Assembly (NCBI RefSeq): GCF_001969855.1
Contig: NZ_MRBL01000020.1
Coordinates: 1-64,000 of the forward strand
DNA from: Bacillus haynesii
GTDB lineage: Bacteria > Bacillota > Bacilli > Bacillales > Bacillaceae
DNA length: 64,000 nucleotides
Direction of reading: 5' to 3'
The notes below the pieces were generated by a model that was given only the letters and a program-made list of their open reading frames with translations, was not told where the DNA came from and did no database searches. Each line of letters begins with the position of its first letter. Position 1 is the first letter of the stretch. Shown piece by piece: positions 27,206-37,840 of the stretch. A program made the position numbers and the translations under genes.

Positions 27206-28297
27206 TTATTGTACTTCTAACTTTTTGACCGTTTCGCCTTCAATTAACACAGGTTGATAGTAGGTTTCGTTTGGTAAATCCTTCTTTCCTTGTAATTTCT
27301 TAATGACCCAATCAGCTGCATCGTGCCCCATTTGTTCTTGAGGGTGTGTCAATGTTGTAAGTTTGATGTTCGCATTTTTGGCAATATACGAATTGTCTTG
27401 ACCAATAATTGACAATTTGTCCGGGATAGAAATATTAAGTTGTCTGCATACATTTGCTACTTCCAACCCTACTTCATCGTTATAGCAAACAATTGCAGTC
27501 AACACGTCTCTATTTTCATGTAGAAACTTCTTCAGGTTTGTGTATAGGTCCAGCTTCGTCTCTGTATTGTACGAAAGCACATGCTCAGGTTGAAATCGTA
27601 ATTTGGCTTCACCAAGCGCTTTTATATACCCCTTCATTCGATACTTTCCTTGTAAATCATCCATTTTTGAAATGAGAGCAATTTGTGTATGTCCTTTTGA
27701 TATTAATTCTTTTGTTGCGAGATAGCTTGACTGCACGTCATCGAGACAAAGAAAAGGAACATCTAATTCTTCATAATAAGCATTGATCATGATGAAAGGA
27801 GTATCTTGTTCCTTAAACGATAGATAGTAAGCAATATTAGGATTGTATAGATTACTTTTCGTAGGTTCAACAATTAAACCATCTACGCCAAATGACAGCA
27901 TCATTTCCAAAGCTTTTTTTTCTTGTTCGACATCATTATTTGTACTAGCTAATAGTAGCGAATAATTAGCCTCATTCAATCTCCCTTCAATTCCACGAAT
28001 AATGGAAGGGAAAATGTAATCAGAAATGTAGGTCGTGATTACACCGATTATTTTGTTATTGGAATTCCCACCGGCTTTTGATTGATACTGGTTACTAACA
28101 TAAGTGCCAGACCCTTTTTCACTTCTTAAGAACCCCTCGTTCGATAGTTCTAAAATGGCCTTTCGAACAGTGTGCCGGCTGACTTTATACTCTTCTTGTA
28201 TGGCGGATTCAGTAGGAATTTGTTCTCCCACTCTGTAAACTCCTGAAAGGATTTTACTTTTTATGTCATTAATGATGACCTTATACTTTGGTTTCAT
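27206..28297 (-). CDS. araR: Arabinose operon repressor AraR
   Basis: GntR-type helix-turn-helix (about residues 1-70; YKVSRHTVRKAILELSNEGF) fused to a LacI/GalR-like periplasmic-binding sugar domain, the domain chimera characteristic of AraR. The linker region ITTYISDYIFPSIIRGIE is nearly the same as in B. subtilis AraR. Start ATG 28297 (363 aa) gives the family N terminus; an in-frame extension to 28426 lacks homology and RBS. Divergent from araB; arabinose binding would release it from the operator at 28547-28562. Confidence 0.9.
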   Translation of the reverse strand: MKPKYKVIINDIKSKILSGVYRVGEQIPTESAIQEEYKVSRHTVRKAILELSNEGFLRSEKGSGTYVSNQYQSKAGGNSNNKIIGVITTYISDYIFPSIIRGIEGRLNEANYSLLLASTNNDVEQEKKALEMMLSFGVDGLIVEPTKSNLYNPNIAYYLSFKEQDTPFIMINAYYEELDVPFLCLDDVQSSYLATKELISKGHTQIALISKMDDLQGKYRMKGYIKALGEAKLRFQPEHVLSYNTETKLDLYTNLKKFLHENRDVLTAIVCYNDEVGLEVANVCRQLNISIPDKLSIIGQDNSYIAKNANIKLTTLTHPQEQMGHDAADWVIKKLQGKKDLPNETYYQPVLIEGETVKKLEVQ

Positions 28298-28541
28298 TTC
28301 ACTCACTTCTTTCACAGTTGTTCGCATTCTAATTTTTTTAATTGAATGATTTGTGTGGACATATTTTATCATGGCTTTCAATGAATGAAAAGATTCCGCC
28401 TTATTTTCGTGAAAATTAACTAGCAAGTATAAATTTTTTCTTTAGGTTTTATGTTATTCAAATACCTTTTATTATAAACATTAAGAGAAAAATAACAGAA
28501 AATATCGTTGTGATATTTATATGAACATATTATATTTTGGA
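28298..28541. other. araR-araB control region, left part
   Basis: AT-rich leader and promoter DNA for araR. I do not find a second full AraR palindrome here, nor a clear minus-strand promoter. Confidence 0.4.
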
Positions 28542-28570
28542 TTGACATATGTACGTACAAAAAATATACT
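28542..28570 (+). promoter_or_regulatory. araBDA promoter with AraR operator
   Basis: TTGACA (28542-28547), 17-bp spacer, TATACT (28565-28570). The spacer is filled by ATATGTACGTACAAAA (28547-28562), matching the B. subtilis AraR operator ATTTGTACGTACAAAT at 14 of 16 positions. Confidence 0.85.
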
Positions 28571-28622
28571 AAGGTTGTAATAAAGTTAAGCGGAAAGGAA
28601 AATGCCTTCTTTCGTATAATAA

Positions 28623-28636
28623 TGAAATCGCTATCA
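28623..28636 (+). promoter_or_regulatory. cre site in araB leader
   Basis: TGAAATCGCTATCA fits the CcpA consensus TGWAANCGNTNWCA at every position; it lies downstream of the promoter, a roadblock position for catabolite repression. Confidence 0.75.
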
Positions 28637-28649
28637 GAGGGGGGATTAC

Positions 28650-30257
28650 GTGAAAGCGAATCGAGTAAACATCAAGCAAGCCATAACTGAGGGAGAAACA
28701 TCACTTGGGATTGAATTCGGATCCACACGTATTAAAGCAGTGTTGATTGATAGTCGTTTTGAAACAATCGCATCTGGAAGTTATGAGTGGGAAAACCTCT
28801 TGGAAGATGGATTTTGGACGTACAACTTATTGGATATTATCACTGGATTGCAAACAGCTTATAGTGAAATGAAGAATGAAGTTGAACGAAATTATGGCAT
28901 CACCATTCGCAAAATCGGTTCTATTGGATTTTCTGCAATGATGCATGGGTATATGGCTTTTGACAACACAGGGGAGCTGCTTGTTCCGTTTCGAACTTGG
29001 CGTAACTCAACAACCAGTGCTGCAGCAAAAGAATTAACTGATCAATTTCAATTCAATATCCCCGAACGGTGGAGTATTGCTCATTTATATCAAGCAATAT
29101 TAAATGAAGAGAAGCATTTGCCTCGCATTGATTATATCACCACTTTAGCTGGGTACATTCACTGGCTACTGACTGGTAATAAAGCAATTGGCATTGGAGA
29201 TGCTTCAGGCATGTTCCCGATTGATGAATCAACGCAAAATTACAATGAATCGATGGTCAAGCAGTTTGATGAACTGATTTCGAACAAAGGCTACCCTTGG
29301 AAGCTGAAGGATATTCTTCCTAAAGTTTATATTTCGGGCGAGCAAGCTGGTGAATTAACCGAAATTGGTGCAAAAATTCTGGATCAATCAAAAAATTTAC
29401 AACCAGGCATTCCGATTTGTCCACCGGAAGGCGATGCTGGAACAGGAATGGTTGCTACGAATAGTGTGAGGAAACGCACTGGAAACATCTCAGTAGGAAC
29501 TTCAGTTTTTGCCATGATTGTATTAGAGAAAGAACTATCAAAGGTATATCCAGAAATTGATTTGGTAACAACGCCAAACGGCAGTCCGGTTGGAATGGTT
29601 CATGCGAATAACTGCTCAAGTGATATTAATGCTTGGCTAGGATTGTTCCGTGAATTTTTTGAGGCAATGGGACAAAAAGTTGAAGCGAATAAATTATTCG
29701 AAGTGATGTTAAATAAAGCATTGGAAGCTGACTCAGATGGCGGCGGTTTACTAAGCTATGGTTATTTCTCTGGTGAAAATATTACAGGATTAGAAAAAGG
29801 CCGGCCATTATTTGTCCGCTCACCAGAGAGTCGTTTCAATTTAGCAAACTTCATGCGGACACACCTTTTTACAGCCTTTGCTGCTTTGAAAATCGGAATG
29901 GATATTTTGACCAAAGAAGAAAAAATTGAAATTGATAGCATTTTAGCTCACGGTGGTTTATTCAAAACCCCTCTTGTCGGACAAAAAATTGTTGCAGCTG
30001 CAATGAATACGCCGGTATCAGTTATGGAAACAGCCGGAGAAGGCGGTGCGTGGGGGATGGCTATTCTTGCTTCTTACATGATGAACAAAGGTCATGAAGA
30101 GAGCTTAGAAGACTTCCTCGACAAAAAAGTCTTTGAAGAGGATGCCGGGCAGGAAATTTACCCTGATCAATTAGATGTAGAAGGATTTGAAGCATTTATC
30201 GAACGGTACAAAAAAGGTTTAATGATTGAGCAGGCCGCTGTAGACCATTTGATTTAA
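28650..30257 (+). CDS. araB: Ribulokinase, lactobacillus-type AraB
   Basis: FGGY sugar kinase phosphorylating L-ribulose to L-ribulose-5-phosphate. 535 aa. N-terminal ATPase motif [17 protein letters not shown], phosphate-2 motif [26 protein letters not shown], and C-terminal adenosine motif [12 protein letters not shown] with [13 protein letters not shown]. The extended N terminus and these motifs resemble AraB of lactobacilli and pediococci more than the 560-aa B. subtilis AraB (which opens MAYTIGVDFGT). GTG start with GAGGGGGG upstream. First gene of araB-araD-araA. Codon usage is AT-rich compared with the flanking core genes. Confidence 0.88.
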   Translation: MKANRVNIKQAITEGETSLGIEFGSTRIKAVLIDSRFETIASGSYEWENLLEDGFWTYNLLDIITGLQTAYSEMKNEVERNYGITIRKIGSIGFSAMMHGYMAFDNTGELLVPFRTWRNSTTSAAAKELTDQFQFNIPERWSIAHLYQAILNEEKHLPRIDYITTLAGYIHWLLTGNKAIGIGDASGMFPIDESTQNYNESMVKQFDELISNKGYPWKLKDILPKVYISGEQAGELTEIGAKILDQSKNLQPGIPICPPEGDAGTGMVATNSVRKRTGNISVGTSVFAMIVLEKELSKVYPEIDLVTTPNGSPVGMVHANNCSSDINAWLGLFREFFEAMGQKVEANKLFEVMLNKALEADSDGGGLLSYGYFSGENITGLEKGRPLFVRSPESRFNLANFMRTHLFTAFAALKIGMDILTKEEKIEIDSILAHGGLFKTPLVGQKIVAAAMNTPVSVMETAGEGGAWGMAILASYMMNKGHEESLEDFLDKKVFEEDAGQEIYPDQLDVEGFEAFIERYKKGLMIEQAAVDHLI

Positions 30258-30270
30258 TGGAGGGATTGAC

Positions 30271-30966
30271 GTGCTAGAACAACTGAAAGAAGAAGTATTA
30301 CAAGCGAATTTGGACTTGCCTAAATATGGACTCGTGAAATACACATGGGGAAATGCAAGTGCCATTGACCGTGAAACGGGTTTATTCGTTATCAAACCAA
30401 GCGGTGTTGATTATGAAACGATGAAAGCTAGTGATATGGTGGTTGTTGATTTAGATGGCAATGTTGTTGAAGGAGAGCTGAGGCCTTCATCAGATACAGC
30501 GACTCACGCAGTGCTTTATAAGCACTACCCTGAAATTGGAGGAATTGTACACACTCATTCAACTTGGGCGACAATCTGGGCTCAAGCAGGCCTTGATCTT
30601 CCAGCGATGGGGACCACTCATGCAGACACATTCTATGGTTCCGTGCCATGTGCCCGTTACTTGACACAAGAGGAGATTGATCGTGGTTACGAAGCAGAAA
30701 CAGGTCATGTGATTATCGAAACATTTGAAGAGCGTGGGTTAGATATTTTAGCTGTTCCTGGTGTCTTACTTCATGGTCATGGTCCATTTACTTGGGGAAA
30801 AGATGTAAAATCAGCAGTATTGAATAGTGTGGTGTTGGAGGAAGTTGCGAAAATGAATTTATTTACACGAGAATTAAATCTTTTTGCAAAAGAATTACCA
30901 CAACGTATTTTAGATAAACATTATTTACGGAAACACGGTAAAAATGCTTATTATGGTCAAAAGTAA
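30271..30966 (+). CDS. araD: L-ribulose-5-phosphate 4-epimerase
   Basis: Converts L-ribulose-5-phosphate to D-xylulose-5-phosphate, which feeds the pentose phosphate pathway. 231-aa class II aldolase fold. Zn ligands in [13 protein letters not shown] and [11 protein letters not shown]; phosphate site SSDTATH; substrate motif [11 protein letters not shown] start, GGAGGGA 7 nt upstream, 13 bp after araB. Confidence 0.95.
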   Translation: MLEQLKEEVLQANLDLPKYGLVKYTWGNASAIDRETGLFVIKPSGVDYETMKASDMVVVDLDGNVVEGELRPSSDTATHAVLYKHYPEIGGIVHTHSTWATIWAQAGLDLPAMGTTHADTFYGSVPCARYLTQEEIDRGYEAETGHVIIETFEERGLDILAVPGVLLHGHGPFTWGKDVKSAVLNSVVLEEVAKMNLFTRELNLFAKELPQRILDKHYLRKHGKNAYYGQK

Positions 30967-31021
30967 TATCAATTCTATCAAACTATTAATTATCACATTA
31001 ATTTAAGAAAAGAGGGTTATG

Positions 31022-32446
31022 ATGTTAACAACAGGGAAAAAAGAATTTTGGTTTGTCGTAGGTTCACAACATCTTTATGGGGAAGAAGCGTTAGCAGAAG
31101 TCAGAGCGCACGCGCAAGCCATGACCGATGCATTAAATGAAAGCGCTGTTTTGCCATACCCGCTTGTATTGCAAGATTTAGCTGTTAATGCAGATAAAAT
31201 CACAAGCATCATGAAAGAAGTAAATTATCGTGATGAAGTTGCCGGTGTTATCACTTGGATGCATACTTTCTCACCTGCGAAAATGTGGATTCGCGGAACA
31301 AAATTATTGCAAAAACCATTACTTCATTTAGCGACACAATTTAATGAAAGTATTCCATGGACAACGATTGACATGGACTTTATGAACCTCAACCAATCTG
31401 CTCATGGTGACCGTGAATACGGTTTTATCAATGCCCGTTTGAAAAAACAAAATAAAGTTGTCGTAGGTTATTGGGAGCGCCCTGAAGTGCAACAGCAAAT
31501 TGCAGAATGGATGGACGTAGCGGTTGCTTATAACGAAAGCTTCAACATCAAGGTCGCTCGATTTGGTGACAACATGCGTAACGTTGCTGTTACTGAAGGA
31601 GATAAGATTGAAGCGCAAATTCAATTTGGCTGGACAGTTGATTACTTTGGCATTGGTGATCTTGTTCAATACGTGAATGCGGTTACAGATGAAGAAATTA
31701 ATCATTTGTTTGCAGAATACGCAGACCTTTATGAATTTGATTATGGCACTTACAGTCGGGAAGATTGGGAGAAGAGCGTAAAAGTACAAGCAAGCTATGA
31801 AATCGCTATTAAACGTTTCCTGGATGATGGTGGTTACAATGCTTTCACAACTAACTTTGAAGATTTATATGGAATGAAACAGCTTCCGGGTCTTGCCGTC
31901 CAACGTTTGATGGCGCAAGGATATGGCTTTGCTGGTGAAGGAGATTGGAAAACCGCAGCGCTCGATCGCTTGCTCAAAGTGATGAGCCGTAACCAATCAA
32001 CTGGTTTTATGGAAGATTACACATATGAATTAGCTGCCGGTCAAGAATCAATCCTTCAATCACATATGCTTGAAGTTGACCCATCTTTAGCAAGTAACAA
32101 ACCAAAAATTATCGTATCTCCATTAGGTATTGGTGATCGTGAAGACCCAGCACGCCTAGTGTTCGATGGAAAAGCAGGAGATGGTGTGGTTGTTTCAATG
32201 GCAGACTTTGGTACACACTACAAACTGTTGATTAACGAAGTTTCTGCATTTGAACCAACTGTTCCAGCACCAAACCTTCCAGTGGCACGGGTACTTTGGG
32301 AAGTGAAGCCTAACTTCCAAGATGGAGTGAAAGCATGGCTTGAGAATGGCGGCGGTCACCATACAGTCGTTTCATTAAATTTAACAACAGACCAAATGAT
32401 CACTTATGCAAAGCTCGTTGACTTGGAATATGTAGTGATTAAGTAA
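31022..32446 (+). CDS. araA: L-arabinose isomerase
   Basis: Converts L-arabinose to L-ribulose with Mn2+. 474 aa. Catalytic Glu pair in TTNFEDL and GEGDWK, metal His in [11 protein letters not shown] and GGHHTVVS. The protein matches my memory of the biochemically studied B. licheniformis L-arabinose isomerase. ATG 31022 (AGAGGG 5 nt upstream) rather than the adjacent ATG 31019 (2 nt). Third gene of the operon, 55 bp after araD; a hairpin but no T run follows. Confidence 0.96.
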   Translation: MLTTGKKEFWFVVGSQHLYGEEALAEVRAHAQAMTDALNESAVLPYPLVLQDLAVNADKITSIMKEVNYRDEVAGVITWMHTFSPAKMWIRGTKLLQKPLLHLATQFNESIPWTTIDMDFMNLNQSAHGDREYGFINARLKKQNKVVVGYWERPEVQQQIAEWMDVAVAYNESFNIKVARFGDNMRNVAVTEGDKIEAQIQFGWTVDYFGIGDLVQYVNAVTDEEINHLFAEYADLYEFDYGTYSREDWEKSVKVQASYEIAIKRFLDDGGYNAFTTNFEDLYGMKQLPGLAVQRLMAQGYGFAGEGDWKTAALDRLLKVMSRNQSTGFMEDYTYELAAGQESILQSHMLEVDPSLASNKPKIIVSPLGIGDREDPARLVFDGKAGDGVVVSMADFGTHYKLLINEVSAFEPTVPAPNLPVARVLWEVKPNFQDGVKAWLENGGGHHTVVSLNLTTDQMITYAKLVDLEYVVIK

Positions 32447-32454
32447 TGTCTCTA

Positions 32455-32485
32455 ACCTCCGAGGGGGTTCTGCTTCCTTGGAGGT
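32455..32485 (+). other. Strong RNA hairpin between araA and araE
   Basis: 11-bp stem with two G-U pairs (32455-32465 with 32475-32485), 9-nt loop and only a weak A-rich tail, so more likely an mRNA stabiliser or processing signal than a terminator. Confidence 0.5.
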
Positions 32486-32524
32486 GAAAAATAGGTATAT
32501 CAGATTTCAAAATATTCATGATTT

Positions 32525-32652
32525 TGTAAGCGTTATCGCGATTTCAGGAAAAATTGAAAGCGTTTAATAATAGGCGAATGAAACCATGAGATTTACGGAG
32601 AAATCCCAACAAATAATATCCTAGCAGTATTTGCAGTTTGAAAACGCTTTTA
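32525..32652 (+). promoter_or_regulatory. Three cre-like sites before araE
   Basis: TGTAAGCGTTATCG (32525-32538, 13/14), TGAAAGCGTTTAAT (32555-32568, 12/14) and TGAAAACGCTTTTA (32639-32652, 13/14) against TGWAANCGNTNWCA. Suggests strong catabolite repression of the symporter gene. Confidence 0.6.
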
Positions 32653-32731
32653 TGATTTCTTGAAAAGCCATCAATATTTTAGTGGTGGGATTTTTACACA
32701 ATTTCATTTCTACCTTGAGGAGGGAACTTTA

Positions 32732-34126
32732 ATGGTTAATGAAAAGAAAATCTCAAGTGGCTTCATTTACTTTTTCGGGGCTTTTGCAGGCATTCTTTTC
32801 GGTTATGATATCGGCGTTATGACGGGTGCTTTGCCTTTTCTGCAACATGACTGGAACCTTCAAGACAACGCCGGGGTTATTGGATGGATTACCTCTTCAG
32901 TCATGTTAGGCGCTATTTTTGGAGGCGCCCTGGCCGGACAACTTTCTGATCGTTTGGGACGGCGCAAAATGATTTTAATTTCCGCTATCATTTTTGTTGT
33001 TGGATCCATTTTGTCAGGAATAGCACCTCATAATGGGATACTATTTTTGATTGTTTCTCGGGTTTTATTGGGATTGGCCGTTGGTGCCGCTTCTGCATTG
33101 GTCCCAGCCTATATGTCGGAAATGGCGCCTGCACGTTTACGTGGACGGCTGTCAGGAATTAATCAAACAATGATTTGTTCTGGAATGTTGCTTTCTTACA
33201 TTGTTGATTTTCTATTGAAAGATTTGCCGGAAACAATGGCATGGCGGTTGATGCTTGGTTTGGCTGCCGTACCTGCTTTGATCTTATATGTTGGAATGTT
33301 AAAGTTACCCGAATCACCACGTTTTTTAATCAAGAACAATAAAATTGATGAAGCTCGCAAGGTGTTGAGCTATATTCGCTCTAACAAAGGAGAGATTGAT
33401 TCTGAAATCACACAAATTCAAGAAACTGCCAGAGAGGAGGCAAAGGCAAATCAAAAAGCATCATGGGCTACACTCTTAAGCAATAAATATCGTTTTTTAT
33501 TAATTGCCGGTGTGGGTGTTGCTGCTTTTCAACAATTCCAGGGTGCAAACGCAATTTTTTATTACATTCCTTTGATTGTAGAAAAAGCAACAGGGAATGC
33601 AGCAAGTTCAGCGTTGATGTGGCCGATTATTCAGGGAGTTATTCTCGTGCTAGGTTCATTACTATTCATCATGATTGCTGATAAATTTAATCGCCGTACT
33701 TTATTAACAGTAGGCGGAACAATTATGGGGCTGTCCTTTATTTTGCCGGCAATATTGAATATATTAATTCCTAATGCGAATCCGATGATGATGGTTGTCT
33801 TTTTAAGTATCTATGTAGCACTTTATTCATTCACATGGGCTCCTTTAACTTGGGTCATAGTTGGAGAAATTTTCCCGCTGGTCATTCGCGGGCGTGCGTC
33901 TGGTTTAGCTTCATCATTTAACTGGATTGGTTCTTTCTTGGTTGGATTGCTATTTCCTATTATGACCGCTTCGATGTCTCAAGAAGCTGTGTTTGCAATC
34001 TTTGGTGTGATTTGTTTACTTGGAGTTGTATTTATCCGGACACGCGTCCCTGAGACTCGAGGTCGCAGTTTGGAGGAAATTGAAAAAAATGGAGAAAATA
34101 AACGAGTAGACGGAAAAAGCGCGTAA
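32732..34126 (+). CDS. araE: AraE-like sugar:proton symporter (MFS)
   Basis: 464-aa, 12-helix major facilitator of the sugar porter family, the same length as B. subtilis AraE. Motifs: GYDIGVMTGALPF (helix 1), DRLGRR, PESPRFL, QQFQGANAIFYY (sugar-binding helix 7), WAPLTWVIVGEIFP and PETRG. ATG 32732 follows GAGGAGGG by about 6 nt; a start at 32660 lacks an RBS. It lies after araA on the same strand, separated by 285 bp with cre sites, so it probably has its own promoter. Xylose as a further substrate is possible. Confidence 0.85.
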   Translation: MVNEKKISSGFIYFFGAFAGILFGYDIGVMTGALPFLQHDWNLQDNAGVIGWITSSVMLGAIFGGALAGQLSDRLGRRKMILISAIIFVVGSILSGIAPHNGILFLIVSRVLLGLAVGAASALVPAYMSEMAPARLRGRLSGINQTMICSGMLLSYIVDFLLKDLPETMAWRLMLGLAAVPALILYVGMLKLPESPRFLIKNNKIDEARKVLSYIRSNKGEIDSEITQIQETAREEAKANQKASWATLLSNKYRFLLIAGVGVAAFQQFQGANAIFYYIPLIVEKATGNAASSALMWPIIQGVILVLGSLLFIMIADKFNRRTLLTVGGTIMGLSFILPAILNILIPNANPMMMVVFLSIYVALYSFTWAPLTWVIVGEIFPLVIRGRASGLASSFNWIGSFLVGLLFPIMTASMSQEAVFAIFGVICLLGVVFIRTRVPETRGRSLEEIEKNGENKRVDGKSA

Positions 34127-34244
34127 ATTAAACCTATGAGACTTTGAGTAGAATTCAAAGAAGATAACTTGGGTGCCGCTTATCGCAGGGGAAATCCTCG
34201 CACTAGTGCATCTTGAAACAGGGGTTTCAAAAGATCGTAAACAT

Positions 34245-34454
34245 ATTGGCAGTAAACGCGGTATTGATGCGATTCAAAAAGCAAATTCGGGATACTCAGG
34301 TTTGCCAATGGCTGAGGCACCAACGGCTTACGTTCCTTGGTCAAAATGTTTAAATGTGAATCCTGAGACAGGGTGTGGTTGGACGAACCGTGACCGTTTC
34401 ATATTCTCAGCTGAACACGGTTAAGCCATGCTATATAGCTTGTTATTCAATCCT
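34245..34454 (+). pseudogene. Transketolase N-terminal fragment (tkt')
   Basis: Translation gives GIDAIQKANSGYSGLPMAEAP, WSKCLNVNPE and NRDRFIFSAEHG, then an in-frame stop (34422-34424), then AMLYSLLFNP. This parallels residues about 15-80 of the intact transketolase in the window ([21 protein letters not shown] ... [20 protein letters not shown]). The substrate His of SGHP is Tyr here. The rest of the enzyme is missing, so this is a remnant, probably of a pentose-locus transketolase. Confidence 0.8.
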
Positions 34455-34495
34455 AAATATGGAGGTGGAAAACTCCGCTCTCCATATTTAGGATT
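34449..34495. terminator. Bidirectional terminator
   Basis: Perfect 16-bp stem (34449-34464 with 34480-34495) between the ara locus and convergent budC. Confidence 0.8.
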
Positions 34496-34504
34496 ATTTT
34501 AAAC

Positions 34505-35592
<1,088 letters not shown>

Positions 35593-35718
35593 TCAGCTGT
35601 CCTGGCGATTGAAAAGATCGGTAATCGCGTGCATGAATTCAATTCCTTGAAAAACAAACAAATTGATTGCTGTCAATGAAAATAGTCCGATAATCACCAT
35701 TCTTATGATATATAACAT
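35593..35718 (-). CDS. Small single-pass membrane protein (41 aa)
   Basis: ATG with an ideal ribosome binding site (GGGAGGTTTTAAC). Residues 3-24 are one hydrophobic helix (YIIRMVIIGLFSLTAINLFVF is split across the segment), followed by a short polar tail. Not recognised. It lies 28 bp after the next gene upstream and is probably in one operon with it. Confidence 0.6.
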   Translation of the reverse strand: MLYIIRMVIIGLFSLTAINLFVFQGIEFMHAITDLFNRQDS

Positions 35719-35746
35719 GTTAAAACCTCCCGTTTTTTTCGTATGG

Positions 35747-36091
35747 TTATGGTTTTAAAACATGCGCTTTATCGAAATAAGAAGAGTGATAGAACACCGC
35801 GAGCATAAATGCCTTCAGATGCTCTTTCCGCCTGTTCATTATGAACGCTTGGCCGGAAGCGGCAGCTAAGATTAAGAGAAGGATGGATTCAGCTCCGAAA
35901 CCGGGTGAATTCCATGATGATTTCGCCTTTTCTTCACCATATTTGCCGGCTGTCAGTTCATGAAGTTCGTCTCCTGAAACAGCGGCTTTTTGCGCATGGT
36001 GATTTGTCGGCATCTGGGGCATTGAGAACGAATGAAGGCTCGCAATGACTAAAAAGAATATGGACAGTTGCAGAAAAAATGTCTTTTTCAT
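35747..36091 (-). CDS. Hypothetical secreted/membrane protein (114 aa)
   Basis: N-terminal signal-like segment (residues 5-22), an extracytoplasmic stretch with MPQMPTNHHAQKAAVSG, a second hydrophobic helix (about 68-84, ESILLLILAAASGQAFI) and a basic tail. Two-helix topology. Not recognised. GGGGATGAG lies before ATG 36091. Forms a likely operon with the downstream 41-aa membrane peptide. Confidence 0.55.
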   Translation of the reverse strand: MKKTFFLQLSIFFLVIASLHSFSMPQMPTNHHAQKAAVSGDELHELTAGKYGEEKAKSSWNSPGFGAESILLLILAAASGQAFIMNRRKEHLKAFMLAVFYHSSYFDKAHVLKP

Positions 36092-36354
36092 TTGATCTCA
36101 TCCCCTTAGTATCTCATCATCTTAGCATATTTCATTATATAATAAAAGATGATTATTTTGTGACAGTTTGCGAATATTTATTGACAACATTAATTTTTTC
36201 GCAGCGCATTCGGAATGAAAGCGCATTTTTATGTATGAATAAAGATGATACTCTGCTATAATGAGCATTGGGTCTAAAGTAATAATGATGCCATCAGCCT
36301 TTATGTTTAAAAAACAGAAAATTCTATCTAGTTTTTCTTGCGTCATTATTATGA
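36092..36354. other. Intergenic region upstream of alsT
   Basis: Divergent promoter DNA for the small membrane protein pair and alsT. No gene seen; the listed short frames lack ribosome binding sites. Confidence 0.4.
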
Positions 36355-36384
36355 TATAATCCTATCATGTTAGAAAACTTAACA
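36355..36384 (+). promoter_or_regulatory. alsT -10 and TnrA/GlnR box
   Basis: TATAAT (36355-36360) followed by TGTTAGAAAACTTAACA (36368-36384), an exact TGTNA-N7-TNACA TnrA/GlnR site, at about +1 to +18. Position implies repression; B. subtilis alsT is known to be TnrA-repressed. Confidence 0.75.
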
Positions 36385-36418
36385 TCAAAACAAAATTCGT
36401 TTGTTTCAGGAGGGTGCT

Positions 36419-37831
36419 ATGGAAGAAATTTTAAGCGAAATCATTAATGTCCCGAGCGGTTTTATTTGGACTTATTTAGTCTATATATTAATAGGAATAG
36501 GCCTGTTCTTTACGTTTAAATTGAAATTCGTTCAATTCCGCTATTTCATCGAGATGTTTCGTATTGTCGGACAAAAGGAGGAGAAAGGAAAAGGCGTCTC
36601 GTCTTTACAGGCTTTCTTTATTTCCGCCGCTTCGCGTGTCGGCACGGGGAACCTGACCGGTGTGGCGCTTGCTGTTGCAACAGGCGGACCGGGAGCGGTC
36701 TTTTGGATGTGGGTCGTCGCGCTTGTCGGAATGGCTTCCAGCTTTGTGGAGAGTACGCTGGCTCAAGTCTACAAGGTCAAAGACGGCGATCATTTCAGAG
36801 GGGGCCCTGCTTATTACATGGAAAAAGCGCTGGGCGCCAGATGGATGGGGATTATCTTTGCCGTTTTAATTACGATTACATTCGGATTGATCTTTAATGC
36901 GGTTCAAGCCAACACGATCGTCGGTTCGATGCAAGGGGCTTTCAACCTTGATAAAACAACGGTCGGCATTATTTTGGCGGTATTGACCGGATTTATCATT
37001 TTCGGCGGTTTGAAACGCGTGGTCACAGTTACGCAATTGATCGTCCCGGTTATGGCGGTCATCTATCTTGCACTGGCTTTATTTGTCGTGCTGACGAATA
37101 TCTCTCAAATACCGGCCGTTTTCGCAATGATTGTGAAAGATGCCTTCGGGATCGAGCAGATTGCAGGTGGTACGCTCGGCAGCATCATTATTATCGGTGC
37201 GAAGCGCGGTTTGTTTTCAAACGAAGCCGGAATGGGAAGTGCGCCGAACGCAGCGGCGACTGCCAATGTCTCTCATCCCGCGAAGCAAGGTTTTATCCAA
37301 ACGCTTGGCGTATTCTTTGATACGATGGTCATCTGCAGTGCGACAGCCTTTATGATCCTGCTGTTCAATCTGACGCCGGGTAAAGAGCTTGACGGCATTC
37401 AGATTACACAAGCAGCCATGCAGCATCACATTGGAAGCTGGGCGCCTGCATTTGTCGCAGTGGCGATTTTCCTGTTCGCTTTCAGCTCGATCGTCGGAAA
37501 CTACTATTATGGTGAGACGAACATTGAATTTATTAAAAAGAGCAAGACGGCGCTTGCTGTTTACCGTACAGCCGTTGTTGCAATGGTTATCTTCGGATCT
37601 GTATCCGGTTTCCAGCTTGTGTGGGACATGGCGGATTTATTTATGGGATTAATGGCGATCATTAACCTGATTGCGATTCTGCTTCTTTCCGGAATTGCTG
37701 CGAAAGTGCTGAAAGACTATACTGAACAGCGCAAAGCAGGAAAGAACCCTGTCTTTAAGGCAAGTTCGATTCCAGGTCTGAAAAACACGGAGGCTTGGGA
37801 AGACGAGAAGGAAACATTGCAATCGAAATAA
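36419..37831 (+). CDS. alsT: Sodium:amino acid symporter AlsT (alanine/glutamine)
   Basis: 470-aa member of the alanine:cation symporter family with about 11 membrane helices. Motifs: SRVGTGNLTGVALAVATGGPGAVFWMW, GGPAYYMEKALG and SNEAGMGSAPNAAATA. B. subtilis AlsT (GlnT) imports glutamine. CAGGAGGG precedes ATG 36419; an upstream frame from 36401 lacks an RBS. TnrA box over the start site. Confidence 0.93.
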   Translation: MEEILSEIINVPSGFIWTYLVYILIGIGLFFTFKLKFVQFRYFIEMFRIVGQKEEKGKGVSSLQAFFISAASRVGTGNLTGVALAVATGGPGAVFWMWVVALVGMASSFVESTLAQVYKVKDGDHFRGGPAYYMEKALGARWMGIIFAVLITITFGLIFNAVQANTIVGSMQGAFNLDKTTVGIILAVLTGFIIFGGLKRVVTVTQLIVPVMAVIYLALALFVVLTNISQIPAVFAMIVKDAFGIEQIAGGTLGSIIIIGAKRGLFSNEAGMGSAPNAAATANVSHPAKQGFIQTLGVFFDTMVICSATAFMILLFNLTPGKELDGIQITQAAMQHHIGSWAPAFVAVAIFLFAFSSIVGNYYYGETNIEFIKKSKTALAVYRTAVVAMVIFGSVSGFQLVWDMADLFMGLMAIINLIAILLLSGIAAKVLKDYTEQRKAGKNPVFKASSIPGLKNTEAWEDEKETLQSK

Positions 37832-37840
37832 ACCATATTA

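Noticed and set aside
26829..34500. Direct repeats or insertion sequence ends flanking the ara locus
   Set aside because: I looked for matching short repeats or inverted repeats at both borders and saw none beyond ordinary terminators; mechanism of insertion is not visible.
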